Notes: a model not told the origin generated them from the letters alone. 64,000 nucleotides of DNA from Wuchereria bancrofti (GCA_005281725.1 SSBO01000012.1:4249021-4313020), one strand, 5' to 3'; positions 25,382 to 38,449 are shown, counted from the stretch's first letter. Translations and numbers: made by a program.

Positions 25382-28300
25382 TCCAACTAAATATGTTCAG
25401 ATCTTCCACATTGTTTCTCCAAACCACAAATTGAAGTAAGATGAATCGAACATGACGTTAATATTAACTTAAAACTGGAGAAAGAGGAGGAGAATGGATG
25501 ACAGACTAACTGGAATGCATTTAAACCTAGAAATCTTGACGGATGTAAACCTGAAAATGCTTTGACGGACAAATTTCACAATACACTTTCCCTTTAAGTC
25601 TCTCTTTTTCACAATAACTGTTGAATAAGCAAAAATGGTCACATGTAAACATCAAAATAAATAGTACGAGGACTTATCGCCCTACACCACACTCGCCACA
25701 GCTACGTTAACATACGTTAATTCTCACATTACTTCAACAACGTCTCATTATGAAAAGATTCTCACCATTTCTCCGCAGGGCATGCGAAGATACTAAGCAA
25801 CGGAAGGATAGGTATCAGAGCAGGTTTCCGGAAGTTAAAAATTCGACAAGCAGCATACATATTAGCTACATAATCATTTTTCTGCACTGTTAAACTGATA
25901 ACTGCGCATCACTCGAAATGTTTTATCAGTCAAAATTACTTTTAGCTCAGGAAACACTCGTATAGTTTCAGGAAAGATTCGTGTAGTTTATTTTATAGTT
26001 TATTTATTACGAATTATTTATTACGAACATGTGCCCCGATTATAAATTTATGTATTACAAGATCCTGTGAGACTAACATTTACTGTTATCAGTATCATGA
26101 CATTACACCTTCCACATGAATCGCTAAGTATCATTCTGTTAGTTTTCATAAAACTGAGGGAACCGTTACGAACACAGTTGAGATCGAATTATTAGGCTGA
26201 CAAAAGTTTGTTCACAAAATAGGATTTCAGGAAGTCGATTTGTATGAGACTTGTATATAGGAGCAACTTGTACGTTATAGTTAGGTATAGCTAGGAAGTA
26301 TGGGCCTCAATTAAGACTGAGACCGATCGATAATGGAATCTCCTTTCCAGTGGATCTTTTGGAGAGCACCAGATTCTTTAACCAAAATATTTTGGAATAT
26401 GCAGACAAGAATTATAGAGACGAATTCTTCAAAAGTTTCATAAAATGATTGAAATGAATTGTTACGAATCGGTTTTTGTTCGGTTTCAAGCTGTTACAGT
26501 GAGAACAGAAACTGTACACAGTTTACTTCAGAATGATGTGGCAAATGTATGAATTATACAGAAGTTTTCAAGTCTCATTCATTATAAGAAACCAAGAAAA
26601 AGCACACATCGATGCACAGTAAATACACTGTAAAACAGTACGATGCAACGGGTACTGCATTACAGTGTCAAGTGTTCATTTTTATAAGCAAATTTCACTG
26701 ACTGTGTGTGGAAGCTTGCTGGATCGAATGTAAGAGACTACAGTCACAATTCGAAATAAATATTGAAAATACAAGAGTAAACATGCTTAAAATCTTCTAA
26801 CTACTGTAAGCTAAATTTCTTCTCGAGAACACTGCTTAATGACAAATGATACGATAGCGACATAACGATAAATATAACTAAATAACCACTCCGTCACATA
26901 TTTCCATTCTAAACACATTTGTTTGCTTCCCTTAATCTCATCACTTGTTAAAATTATTCATCTAAAATTATGCCCAAAAAAATATAACTGTAAACAACCT
27001 TCGACATTTGGGATCCTTAACTTTTTCCGCTTACGTATGAAGCCTGAAAGGTTTGACTGCTTGAGAGGCTTTTTGTTTTTAATAACACTTTTTTTGGATA
27101 CAAAAAGTCGGATTTATAAATTCAAACATGGAAACATTAAAAATGCATCTATGAATTAAACACGCCACCTAGTCATCCTAAATTTGTCGTATAATCATTA
27201 CTCACAGTACATAATTCATACTCAAATTCCCGCCAGTTTTTAACACTGTTGTGCTTTGCTGGAAGCACTTGAGTTCCGAATCCCGGGCTATTCAAACTGG
27301 ATATTTACATACGATCAATCTCCACTGACTCGCATCACGCGCTTACTTTTTATAGAATATTCGCGGGCACCATTCTAACTTTTTCCCCTGCTTTTATGAA
27401 AAATCAATTTTTTTATAAAACAATTCAACGAAATTCTTACATCTGTCAATTCATGTAGTATGTAGTAACTTCTCCCCGTCCCACACAAACATTTAACAAT
27501 TAGTACCATGTTTCAATGTAAAGAATGTTTAGTTCGAGACTGCCTGGTTATTTGCATGTATCTGTCAGACTTTGTCTGATAAAGAACCAAAATCTACCAA
27601 TTTGGATCATGTAATGTTGATGGAGGATATATGGCAGTTCGATACAGCCCGAAATCAATTTTTCTTTTTTTTTAAGATAATGTTAAACGAATAAATTGCG
27701 GTGTTTTTGTTCTAAATACAATGCACTGTAATTTCTGAAAAATCTGATCATTCTCTATCTCTTAGAATACAGAAATAAAAAAAATTAGCTGATCTTTCGT
27801 TTTATAAATGCAAACAAATTAACTAGTGTATTAAATGGAAAACTAAGGTTGAAAATTGAAACTGAAATTTGTACGGGATTAGAGATCATATTAATTAAAC
27901 AGTTAGTTTTTCGAGTTAAATTTCCCAAAAAACATTAACAGATCGATTTAACATGGATGGTTCAAATAGCTACTATAGCCATGATTATATGGTATGTCAT
28001 GAATAATGGTAATAAATCAGAAACGACAGCTAATATGACTAAATTTTGTCAACGAAAACAAAATAACTCTTGAAAGGAAAATCACAGAAGAAAATATAAC
28101 AAAACATAATACTATCCTAAGTTTATGAAAACAAAACTTAAAAACTGGTCCTTCCTAAATTACTGGAAATGAAGAAAAATCCGACCTTTCTTCAACGAAA
28201 TCCGAAAAGTCTTATATTCTTCCAAGGAGGAAATAACACATAAATAGGTGAATAAAAAAAAACCACTAGAAAAATACAACTACAATACAAGTCAAGTAAA

Positions 28301-28628
28301 ACAAATAGATAAACTACATATAAAATTAAAATAATGAATCTAAAAACTTCCCAACATTTTAAATCCCATTCGTCGTGAAACATTTGCATACTGCGAAGTA
28401 AAACTCTAATAGTTACGGAAACTTCAGCCATGAACAAAAAAAAAAAAAAAAAAAAAATTCAAACAACTACTGAAAAAAGGAAGGCTCCATGAAAACATGC
28501 CACTAGCAGTTATGAATACAGAAGCACAGAAAAGCAACCTTCAAATCGAGATCTAACAAACAAGTAAGGAAAAAATTTATAATTAAGTGAGAAAATTTTT
28601 GAACGGCATGTATATTCCCTTTTGGTAA
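25382..28628 (-). other. Intergenic region upstream of EXOC1, downstream of TMEM68
   Basis: About 3.2 kb with no supportable exon on either strand. It should contain the EXOC1 promoter on the right side of 25381 and the TMEM68 3' UTR near 28628. It includes a compact imperfect inverted repeat at 26625-26668 and a run of about 22 A at 28436-28457. Confidence 0.55.
26625..26668. repeat. Imperfect inverted repeat (17-nt arms, 10-nt loop)
   Basis: Arms acactgtaaaacagtac (26625-26641) and gtactgcattacagtgt (26652-26668) pair at 15 of 17 positions with a 10-nt loop. The stem does not extend outward, so it is shorter than a typical pre-miRNA. It lies about 1.2 kb upstream of EXOC1. Confidence 0.6.
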
Positions 28629-31294
28629 TCAGTTGATATCGAGCGATATTCTACCATCTGCATGGGAAATCAGAATGTCTGGTGATGACAACTGACCGAA
28701 TTCTAAGGAAGCAATGCTGTCGCTGTGTGTAATGTTATTTGAGCATAGATTATTACAAGTTATTTCTTCCAACAATACATCCTGTTTATAGCGTCGCTTG
28801 TCATAAAACCTGCAAAGGTTCCAAAATTTATGTAAAAGAACTGAAATAATCCTTTAAACCGACATTTAATTTAAGTGGAAGATGAAGTCTTGTATGAAAC
28901 AGATTAATATTTCAATTCTAACTCCTTGAATATATTAAGAAGCCATGTTTTTTTCCTATAATAAATTAGTCAAAAAAAATTCATGTTATATTAACAGCGC
29001 ACCATGCGCTAAATTAAATGACCTGAAGAGGTACACAGTTATGTATTGAAAGAATAAGTAATCCTATTTTAGTACAAGAAAGAGAAAAAAAGCAAGAACT
29101 TTGCTAAAAGCAAATATATTGAAAATACTGTCACTGAATAAGTTTGGAAATCAGTTACGAAATATTTCGTAAATTACTTAGCACTGAAGTGTGACGTATC
29201 CTGAAAAACCCTATATATACACATATATGTGTAAATACTATGTAGTTACATGGATATTCTTATATATGCATGCATGTGTATGTGTGTTAGGTCAGCAAAA
29301 ACGCAATAAATTTTTAAAACCAACAGAAAAAATATACCTCTGCATGATTCCGAGCAATATACTTCCAGGTAACCGTTGATGCTCTCTAATTAAGTCATGT
29401 ACCTCGCCTTTCACAGTCTTTTTTACATCTTCTGGATTCATATCAGAAGAAAAATAAAGAGGTCTGCCTAGATGGGTTCTGGAAAACCGCTAGGAAATGA
29501 CAGCATTATGAAGAGTTTAAATAAGGTATAAAAAAGTATACTAAATGTAAACTGATCGAGGTATGAACTTGGAAATCGTTACATAGCTATGAAATAGAGC
29601 ATTAATGTCATTTGTCGAGGCCTTCACTAACTTTCGTTAGTAATTCTGAGAAAAAAGCATAACAATAAGAACAAACGTCATCAAACTTCAGAAACGTACA
29701 TCATTTTAACCGGGAAACCACCGTATACTGGACAAAGTGGTAGTCGCGTTTTTTCATAAATCCATCTAAAAATCTCTGAAATGCATATCAATTACCGACT
29801 ATAAGTCTGGGTTTAGTATATGCACCAAGAAGACTCAGTAAATAGCTAACTTGCAATTGGACGATGTAAAATTAAGTAAACCCTTACTTCGTCCACAACA
29901 CGGAGTACGGAAAGCATCACGACAATTTTCAGTAAACATCGGAATTACAGGCTAAAATAGCATAATAAAAAGGTAAAAGTGAAAGAATATAGCAAACAAA
30001 AATAGATGAATAATCCGCATTTAATTGAGCAACTTCAGTTACAGTCCTTCTATTAAATGCTGCTGGACTTTATTTCCTTCAAAAAATTCTTCAGATTTCA
30101 CTTAAGTATGATGTAAAGGCTAACCGTCCCTGGACAACCAACGATAACTTTAGCAAAGCCCAAACGGCGAGCCCACATAATGTTATAACGAGTGGGATCA
30201 GAAAACAAGGCTTCACGAACACCACCGGGAGCAATGCATAGTAAATGACCATCCTTCAGCCGTGCCATACAATCATCTACCGTTCCAGGAGTTATGTAAA
30301 AAACCTTACAAATCATTCCCCATCCTGAAAAGACGTGCATTAAATTTTAAATATTAAGTCAAGATCAAGTTTGTAGAACTAGATTAGTCTACTGCAACAA
30401 AGTAAGAGGGACGAAAACTTGTGATGTCATTCAGAGCAGAAGGAAGAAAATGAGGAATAAATAAAATACCAGGCATTTTGAAGATGAATTTATCACCAAC
30501 ACAATGAAGAGTACGCTTCTTATGAAGCATACATTTCGCAATAACATAATATACATCTATTGGTAATGTTCCGTGGTAATATACAAAAAGAGCGGAACCT
30601 TCATTAGGCACATTTTCCAAACCTTTTATTTCATAACCTGTAAAAATAAATTACTCATCGAAATGCTTTATAAATACAATCCACTGCTGAACTATAAATT
30701 ATATGATACAAAAAGCAACATAAAACTTTCTATAAGAAATATTTTCCAATAATTTACCGTGCCAGACATATCCTACTGCATCCCAGAAGGATGCGATACT
30801 GATACGTGCGCCATCCCATAAACTACTAGCATAAGCCTCTCGAATACGATTCCGCAAGCCATAAATATGAAGAAAAATGACACAACCATATATAAAAAGT
30901 AGAAGAACAGCTGGTAATATGAAAGCAACGAACAGTGGTAGGAAAAGCCATGTAAGATACTGAAAAGCTGGTATTCATCTTTAAACAAGCCAGTTCATCT
31001 GCATTTCAAATGAAAATGTAAGGAACTTCTGTATTAACATTAAGATAAGGAATGGAAGTGTTAAGGTTTTATTCTGAAAAGGAAAGTGCTAAACAGTTTT
31101 GGTTCTTATTTCATTGAAATCTAGAAAGAAAACTTCAGAAAAGCATATAGGATATTCCAACGCACTTCCAAATAATCCCAATCAACATAATCAATTGCCC
31201 ATGAAATCCATAACAATAAGACTTCGACATATGGTTGCAACCACGAAGGCCACTGCATACTTTTCAATGATAAAAGAGTGCCCTTAATCCACAT
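28629..31294 (-). CDS. TMEM68: TMEM68-like membrane acyltransferase
   Basis: Member of the TMEM68 branch of glycerolipid acyltransferases, ER membrane enzymes of neutral-lipid synthesis (known for the family, not shown here). Exons: 31294-31166, 30959-30758, 30637-30470, 30324-30125, 29951-29888, 29775-29700, 29478-29338 and 28809-28629; 386 residues with all phases closed. A hydrophobic region near residues 48-75 (WLFLPLFVAFILPAVLLLF) is followed by LWDGAR, then WHGYEIKGLENVP. The catalytic motif is YYHGTLPIDVYY, with FKMPG and the phosphate-binding block IAPGGVREALFSD. GGFPVKM and REHQRLPGSIL follow. All align in order with human TMEM68. The C-terminal 60 residues are polar and lineage-specific. 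The start is uncertain: ATG 31294 and ATG 31258 both fit, and a further 5' exon cannot be excluded because an acceptor-like TTTTTAG precedes this frame. Confidence 0.9.
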
Positions 31295-32896
31295 GGACTT
31301 CGAGTAATTATTTGTTCCTAAAAATTCTGAATGCAAACATAAAAACTGAGATAACAAATTATGAGATAATACAATGAAAAACCAAATCAGGATATAGTTC
31401 AATACTAAAAACTACCCAAAACTGCAGTTATAAATTGTTTAAATGTTAAACATTGCACAACGTATGCATGTACAAGAAATATATTTAATGCGGCAGTTAC
31501 ACATTTTCAAGTACAGGATTCTAAGATGATAAAGCTAACCAATTCTCATTCCTATTGAAATTTACAGAAGATTTAAAAAATACAATATGCATAAGCTACA
31601 CAGTGATCATTCATCACTCAGGCTCTAACACCTATTTTTTTAAAAAAAAGAAAATCATCTATACTTTATATCTTCTGATAAGAATGATCTATAGTGAACA
31701 GAATAAAAGACTCATTTTCTATTTCAGTACACTGCAATAATTCGCACCGAGACACTGGAAACTTCTTTGCTGCAACCATAGTGACATCACCGAGTATAAC
31801 GAAATCCATGTAACTCATGTAAGTACTCTGAACAAATTATACCATCGGCCAGAAACCATTATTTCTCGATAAAAGTAAATATTTTATGCATTCATTTGCT
31901 AAAAAAAGTATTCACACCATTTTTAACGTTTACTTCCATCAGAAATACACGTTAGAAAACGACAAACGCTTTCAGTACATCATTCAGAACTGAACGAAAA
32001 GGATCACTGAGAAAGAGTCAATATTTTCCCTAAGGTTTTAACACCACCAGTTTCCTAATATTTTAACTACAGCTCGTGTAAAACACAGTTAATTTTGCAT
32101 TACTTTTAGAAATAGCACAATTTTCGACAACCAAAATGTTGTCATCCTACCTCTTTTTACGTACTTTGTTTATGAAACTCCAACTGGATAAAGGTGGAAA
32201 CTATTTAGAACAGACTTACCTAAGGGTAAAAAATATCAGAAAATATGTGCTTTATTTTCTCAGGGATATAAGATCGTGAATCTACAATCCTTCCAGTAAC
32301 ATCATAGTTTCTTGTGGAATTTCAGAGCTGAGCTCGTCAGCATAAGAATCACCGCAATTCTTTCTTATACATTCGCAACACTAACGTACAACTGATCAAA
32401 ATGTCTTGCTCAGAAAATTTGAAGACCGATCCATGTCTAGTTTACAACAGGTTCCGTGGAACTTCCAAGAAACAAGAAATCTCAGTTTACTTTTGAGACC
32501 TTTATTAAGATTTTAACAAGAATTCATTAAGAATTCATTAATAATAATCAAGAAAACACTGCCGCATCAAGTCAAAATTTATAAAAACGGTGAAGACATT
32601 TACTTTACCTAAGAAGACAAAAATGGTCAATAAAACAATTTTTAATATAGCTCTATTAAAAAAAGAAAATCGTGTTATTCTAGAACAAAAAAAGCCAGAT
32701 GTGATTCATGAATTTTTGCAAATTATGGACCCGATTCGGTACAATTTTTATCCAAGTTTATTTTATGCCTTAATAAGCTTTGGCTTGCAATCGAGGAAGT
32801 AATTTAAAAAAGTGGTTTCCCACCTCAAATATTACAAATCAAAATAAAATTTAGAACAAAGAAATTTCAAAGGAAATATTCCAATGGGGAGGTTTC
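31295..32896 (-). other. Intergenic region between COA1 and TMEM68
   Basis: About 1.6 kb on the same-strand side of two minus genes. A minus-strand ATG-led frame near 31740-31825 looks weakly coding but could not be joined in phase to TMEM68. No RNA gene or repeat of note. Confidence 0.45.
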
Positions 32897-33876
32897 TCAA
32901 CTCCTAAAATGGCAACAAAACTGATTAGAAGACATAATAGAACGGATATCATTGGAATTGTCTAGATGGACTAAACTTCCAGACCACTTCCCATTATCGT
33001 AAATGACAATGTTATCACCCGCTTCATCAAGCTCAAGTTCAATTTGGGCCGTTTCAAAGTCTTTACCATTTTCATCACGTTCCGCTCGAACTACCATTAT
33101 TCCACCATCACGTTCTCCACAAATCGGGATTCGCAACTGAAGCAGTATGAACTAGTTTATTAGCAAAATTAGTTATTTAAAATCTTATTATAGTGACTCC
33201 ATGCTTTGTTCCATATAAATTGGTTATGATCAATTTTATCAAACTAAAGAAGTCCAGTGAGCGACGTGAATTATATATCCGTTTAACACAACTAATCCAA
33301 CTCATTTTGTTCCGTCTCCCAGCTGTGGGGCTGTCGAATAACACAATAAGACCTTTTATTAGCTTACAGTTACCTCAGACTTCCGTTCATCGATATAATT
33401 TCTTTTCCTGTCCACTAAATCAACTTCTCCAACAGTAAGTGGTAGTCCCAAAAATTCCATTGCTTTTTTATGCTTCGATAACACTGTGAAAGCAGTTCTA
33501 CAATAAATTTAACTGAAAATATATAACTAATAGATGGAAGAAGGCCTAAAAGTAAAAACAATTCCACATTTTCTATGGCATAAATCATTATCTAGTACAA
33601 AGCAGAACCAAACTTTTACAGTGAGGATAGACAACACATTGTATTATATTGCTGCATATGTTACGAAGCTTTGCGCACTGAAACGTCCTTTTTCTATATA
33701 CTACTCGGCAATTAACTTGTCAACAGATTTTCTTACCTGTAATGAGAGAATCCCCGAATTTTTTTCTGGATTTTCTTCTGCAGATATATATGGGTATATA
33801 TAAGCTGACAGATTAGGATGAAAGCTCCACCACTGGCTATATTCGCTACCGTAAAATGTCTGCCATTAGACAACAT
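32897..33876 (-). CDS. COA1: COA1-like mitochondrial cytochrome c oxidase assembly factor
   Basis: Three exons, 33876-33737, 33497-33374 and 33136-32897, give 167 residues (human COA1 has 146). The N-terminus is MLSNGRHFTVANIASGGAF followed by a single membrane span (FILICQLIYTHIYLQ), matching human GRKFAVLGIGTYGGYLW. The soluble part has LSKHKKAMEFLGLPLTVGEV, aligning with human LEQLHSHPEAQEALGPPLN, then LVDRKRNYID and the strand-rich segment starting LRIPICGERDGGIMVV. COA1/MITRAC15 is an inner-membrane factor in early respiratory-chain assembly; similarity is modest, and the Tim21/COA1-type fold is the broader family. The last 30 residues have no counterpart. The start is the first ATG in frame with the membrane segment. 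It is divergent from ZNF593, with only 283 bp between the starts. Confidence 0.82.
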
Positions 33877-34159
33877 ACGTCTGGTTGAAGAGTTTTGAAA
33901 TTAATTAAATAGAACAGAACTGTTTAACTTAATTCATTATAGCAACGTTCCTGGGGCATCATGAAGAACGAGAACAGAACATGCGTAAGACCAACTCCCC
34001 GTCATCCGCAAACACCGACCTTCCACTCTACTAGAGAAAACTAAGGACTACAAATTTTGTTGCATGCAAATCAAGAGTCTCGTCGCGTCGTGGAGGTTTC
34101 GTTTATTTTTTCCGTGATGATGCTTTATTTCCATGTTATTCGTTTAAGAGATATACGGA
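33877..34159. promoter_or_regulatory. Putative bidirectional promoter, COA1 / ZNF593
   Basis: Only 283 bp separate two divergent start codons, so the promoters of both genes must lie here unless first exons are missing. No TATA box or named element is obvious. Inferred from layout only. Confidence 0.5.
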
Positions 34160-34784
34160 ATGCCGAAAAAGCATACAACCTCGAATAAAACAAGAAAGAG
34201 AAAGGGAAAAGACATGGATCAGATTATTGAAGAAATCAGATCAGAGAAGCGACGATGTTTCACAGTCCGACAAATAAACTTTGATCTCGACTTACCAGGT
34301 AACTCTATTTCCTAGTTTCTTCATCATTTCTAGTTACTCAGTCTTCCACAAGAATTAGAAATCAAATGTAAACTTATGAAGGGAAGCGTCATTCATCTCT
34401 GTACTTCGGATTTCTTACTTCATTCATTTGCGGAAATTCGTAAATTAATCTTTTAGCAATTGTGAAGCCTAAGGTACTATTTTCAAAATTTGTTCAGGTG
34501 ATGGACAGTTCTACTGTGTTGAATGTGATCGGCATTTTATTGATGAAAAATCTCTCAGAAGTCATAGGTCAAGTAAGGGTACTGTTCTTTTCATCCTTTT
34601 TAATAAATTTTTTACTGCACGGTTCCTACAGGGATATTTCTCCCAGACTTCAGAAATTTGCAACCATCTGGATGAGATTGACTTTTTTCTAGTTCATCGA
34701 CAACGATTAAAGCGATTACGAGAACCGGTGTACACGCAGCATGAAGCTGAAGAATCTGTTGGGTTAAAAACTACTCTCTCTTGA
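34160..34784 (+). CDS. ZNF593: ZNF593/Bud20-like C2H2 zinc-finger protein (pre-60S factor)
   Basis: Small basic protein of the ZNF593/Bud20 family, which accompanies nuclear pre-60S ribosomal particles. Exons 34160-34298, 34498-34578 and 34693-34784 give 103 residues. The N-terminus is strongly basic (MPKKHTTSNKTRKRKGKDMD), followed by [20 protein letters not shown] and a single finger of C-x2-C-x12-H-x5-H type (H-R-S-S-K-V-H), then RQRLKRLREPVYTQHEAEES as in human RLKQLSVEPYSQEEAER. The exon-2 donor at 34579 (GTACTG) is preferred over the stronger-looking GTAAGG at 34573 because only the former keeps the H-x5-H spacing. The C-terminus is shorter than human (134 residues). A donor after 34757 would join in phase to a downstream frame at 35056-35175, giving a longer variant. 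Divergent partner: COA1. Confidence 0.88.
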
Positions 34785-36379
34785 TATGTTATATACCACT
34801 CAGTTCCGAGATTTTCCTGTGTATGCTTCTTGCATGTTCCTATATCCTTTTTTTACGGAATTCTTGAGAGAAATACATTTATACATTAGCTTCAATAAAT
34901 CCAATACATCCATTATTTTTCAACCAGTGTTTGCAGAATTTGGATGCTTTGCTTTCCTCAGTTTTGTTCGTATTTTAAGATCTAATTTGACAAAATTCCA
35001 ACAGGTCTCCAAACATCACAAATAAAAGAATAATATTTTACACTGCGGATTGCAGTACTACAATGCTAGTAGAAATGGCAGCCAAAAAGATATCGGTAAT
35101 TCAATAGCAACGCTTATGGTTCGTTTACGAAACAACGAAGAATTCGATTGTCGCACTGCAGGAAGATCAACGTAAAACTCTCTGCAACAATATACTATAT
35201 TTCAAGGATTCCTGTTCACAGAGTTCTAAATTATAAGTTATACCCTGTGTGACACAGAATGTCGCAGTTATCAGGAAATTAATAACAAATTCAGCTTAAT
35301 TGATTCCCAGATATCAGTTCACTTTCACTGCACTTTGATTTTAAAATACTTTATTGTCAGTGGAAGTTTTAAGTTATTCCCACTTCTTACTGCAATTTTA
35401 ACCAAAATAACCTTCTTGATTCAGAATAAATGACGAAACTAGCCCTCTTTGACCAACCGCCATAAAGGTGCAGACTCTCCGTGCATGTCCTAAACATTTC
35501 TAATGCAAAAAAGTTCATCAGCGCATGTTCCCTTAACACTTGCAGTAATAAATTTAGTTGTTCTCAGCGATTGGAAGCGTCTATTCGGTTCCACGACTAT
35601 TAAACTTGTTTTCGCCATACAGTCTCCTGTGTTTCTTCCTACAGTATATTTTGAAATGGACAATCACCTCCAACCTACGTTACTATTTATAAGCATTTTT
35701 GAACATTAATCTTAGAGAAATCTTTGTTCTCATTTAATATGAGCTTTACCGGCGTAAATTTTTGTCGAAGCGTTTTATCACTTACAATTAATAATTGTTT
35801 GAATTTATATTCCTACATCTTTCCAAATAATTATGGCAGTTCTATTAGTCTCATAATCGATCATTCCACCTTCCAAGTCCTTGTAAATCTTACACTGTCA
35901 ATTTACAGATTAAAAAACTGATAAACATGCACACTAAGCCGATGCATTATGTTGCAAATTACATGAACGATATGTAAATATCATTTATGTTCAAATAAAG
36001 ACAAATATTTTGTAAACAACTCAATGCAGCATTTGGGTTCGTCTCTGAAGCCTAGTACCGCAACTATCTATAACGGCTCAAACAAATTGTTTCAAATTGT
36101 TCAAAACTTTTGAGACTTCTGAGGTAGAGGATATAACTTTCAGGAACAATACGGTAAATGTCTTGAAACTCAAACCCATTAAAATTTTATGGAAAGCACT
36201 TCTTCAATAATGTAATTATAAAAACTCGTAAACCAAAAAGTTCTGGAGATTTGCATATATGTTCCTACCGGGTGAACCTTAAAGGTGAACAGTGACTTAA
36301 CAGTATACAATGTAAGTTACAAGACGTTAAAAAGCATACAGCAAACGACAATGTAAACCAAAAACAATCGATGCTTTCG
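34785..36379. other. Intergenic region between convergent ZNF593 and FAM210
   Basis: About 1.6 kb between two 3' ends. AATAAA occurs near 34892 and 35021 on plus. It includes the possible extra ZNF593 exon at 35056-35175. The remainder is AT-rich with no supported gene. Confidence 0.5.
35056..35175 (+). CDS. Possible alternative 3' exon of ZNF593
   Basis: A 39-codon frame directly after a good acceptor (ggattgcag) and ending in TAA. It is polar (begins YYNASRNGSQKD) and looks protein-like. It joins in phase to a potential donor after 34757 in ZNF593, which would give 134 residues in total, the human length. Against it: the donor GTTGGG is weak, an AATAAA precedes the exon, and the residues do not align with the human C-terminus. 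Confidence 0.25.
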   Translation, partial: YYNASRNGSQKDIGNSIATLMVRLRNNEEFDCRTAGRST

Positions 36380-37986
36380 CTAGGATTTTTTAAACCCACT
36401 GGTATTCTGCCGTTTTTTATTTCCGACAGATCCCACTCTATTAAACTTTAGTTGATAACGACGTTTTATTTTTCTTACTTTGTTGGTATATTTCAGTCGC
36501 ATCTTATATTTCACTTCCTTTGCTGTCATTATGCCCATTCGTCGAAGAATAGGGAAACTAAGCTGTATTAATAACAGAGTAGTAGCATAACGAAAGGGAG
36601 TAGCGATCTGAAACGAGATCGAATTGAGACTTCACTAATATTCTCGGATTAAACATCGTTTGGTATGCGATGGATGTAGTAAAATTTGCAACTAAAATTC
36701 TTATTTGCTCAGAAGTATGTCCAACTCATACAACAAACAGTAACATCTTCCGGATGAAAAACAACTACACGGGTACACGATTGTGCATGGATCTTTTGAA
36801 ACATGTTACAACGGCCTCGAACTAAGCTATTTATCCACGATTGACTAATCTTAACTATGTAACGCCTTCTATTCTCTTGGCATGTTTCAAGCTTTTGCGG
36901 ACGTAATTCGTTTGTTGGTAAAACTCGTACCTTGTACAAAAGAAAGGCTACAACAGCAACTCCTGCGTTCGAAGGAACTGATTTTACTCTACCAACAACA
37001 TAATTAGGTACATGGCACTTCTCTAGTAATGCAGCAACATCAAGACCGCTGAAAGTGTTTGAAACCACTAATTTAATTCAATAATAACTGATTCCAGTTT
37101 CGAATTTAATCTTAAATACTTCCAGAAACTAAATAAAAAGAGGAAACTAACCTTTTGACAGTGATATAAAGGACAGTAAACCAAACGATACAGTTTGCAA
37201 TGTGTATTGGAATAGCGATATACCAATAACGTTGCAAATAATATTTCAATTTTGCAAATAATCCTGCAGGTTTCACTTCCTGCAAGGCACAAAGTAATTG
37301 GCTGGATCTTTGGTAAGAATTTTCTGTTAATAGAGTAAAACAATAACGTTCATAGCGTCAAACAATAATTTTGTTAATAGCGATTCATACCCTGTGCTCC
37401 TTCTGGACTGCCTCCTCCGCTTTTTTCAGTTTCTCATCATTTTCAGGAAGTGAAATATTGCGTTTCTAAAAAGCATCATTGAATATAAACATATCTACCG
37501 TAGCAAAGGAATCAGTAAACTTCTATCCATCCGGGGATTTTTGGACCCTTTATAAATGCAGTACAACCTTCTTACTGGCAGAAAACCTTATCCTCAGAAC
37601 TCATAACTTATTCGTAAAATATGCAAAAGACAGTTAGGTTTTCACTAGCTTCCCAGTCAATGAAAATATCTTCTCCCAATGATTATGCTCACCTCTATGA
37701 AAAAGAAAACACCTCCAAACCCCTTCATGATTTAAGTACGTACTGCTTCAGTAGCATGAATAAGTCTCCTTGTTTCGCACAGAACGTTCGAATTTAGAAA
37801 AGGATTCGAGATGGATATATGTGCTGAGGTGGTGAACTGCATACTGGACGGATTAAAGGTAGTCACAACTTTCCTACACGAGTAATTAGATAGCCTGCTT
37901 GGCCCAACTGACAATTTCAGAAACCTTAGCAAACACTTGCTTTCTATATTGACCATATATGATCGCATCCCCAATGAAGCTAACAT
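36380..37986 (-). CDS. FAM210A: FAM210/DUF1279 mitochondrial membrane protein
   Basis: Five exons, 37986-37744, 37465-37391, 37279-37152, 37048-36931 and 36607-36380, encode 263 residues with closed phases. The first 45 residues (MLASLGMRSYMVNIESKCLL..) are rich in R, K, S and L and nearly free of acid, as in a mitochondrial presequence. Residues 110-215 are the DUF1279 core: LKYYLQRYWYIAIPIHIANC, VWFTVLYITVKSGLDVAALL, then a Gly/Ala/Val-rich span (NAGVAVVAFLLYKIATPFRY) and a second hydrophobic helix (TTLLLIQLSFPILRRMGIM). The C-terminal 45 residues are very basic. FAM210A/B proteins act in the mitochondrial inner membrane; the molecular role in nematodes is not established here. The exact start among nearby in-frame ATGs (37986, 37968) is open. 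It lies 463 bp downstream of TRAP-delta on the same strand. Confidence 0.88.
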
Positions 37987-38449
37987 CCTGAAAATCGATG
38001 AACCGAGTAGATGCACTATGGACTACTGCAACACGACCAATTTCCACAAGATTTATGAACTTTTCACGCTGCAAAATGCGAAAACATACATGAAAGGGAT
38101 GATTTTAACCACACCTTTACTGAATTATAAGAACAGCACGTTTTCCTAACAGAAGGATCAACAATGCAAACCACAACAATTAAAAGGAGAAGAAAGAAAC
38201 AACACCGACATAAGTAACTGCTGAAACTAAATCCTATTTCACATAGTCCAAGACAGTAGAGAGTTACATCACTTCAATCAATGTTCAAAACTTAAATCTC
38301 AAAAATTCTTTAAAGATGCATAAAATTATGAAAACAGATGGAAAATACCCTTGACTGCTATAAATAAAAGTGACAAAAAGTCATAGTAACATAACAAACA
38401 CGGTCTTATCCTCATCACGATTATTAATAAGACATTTAATATTTGTACT
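37987..38449 (-). other. Spacer between TRAP-delta and FAM210
   Basis: 463 bp between two same-strand genes; long for a classic nematode intercistronic gap (about 100 bp) but compatible with the looser spacing seen in some parasitic species. No exon seen. Whether FAM210 is a downstream operon gene would be shown by its spliced leader. Confidence 0.4.

Noticed and set aside
31740..31826. Minus-strand ATG-led frame as first exon of TMEM68
   Set aside because: No donor in it gives the phase needed by the exon at 31166; the best combination creates a stop at the junction.
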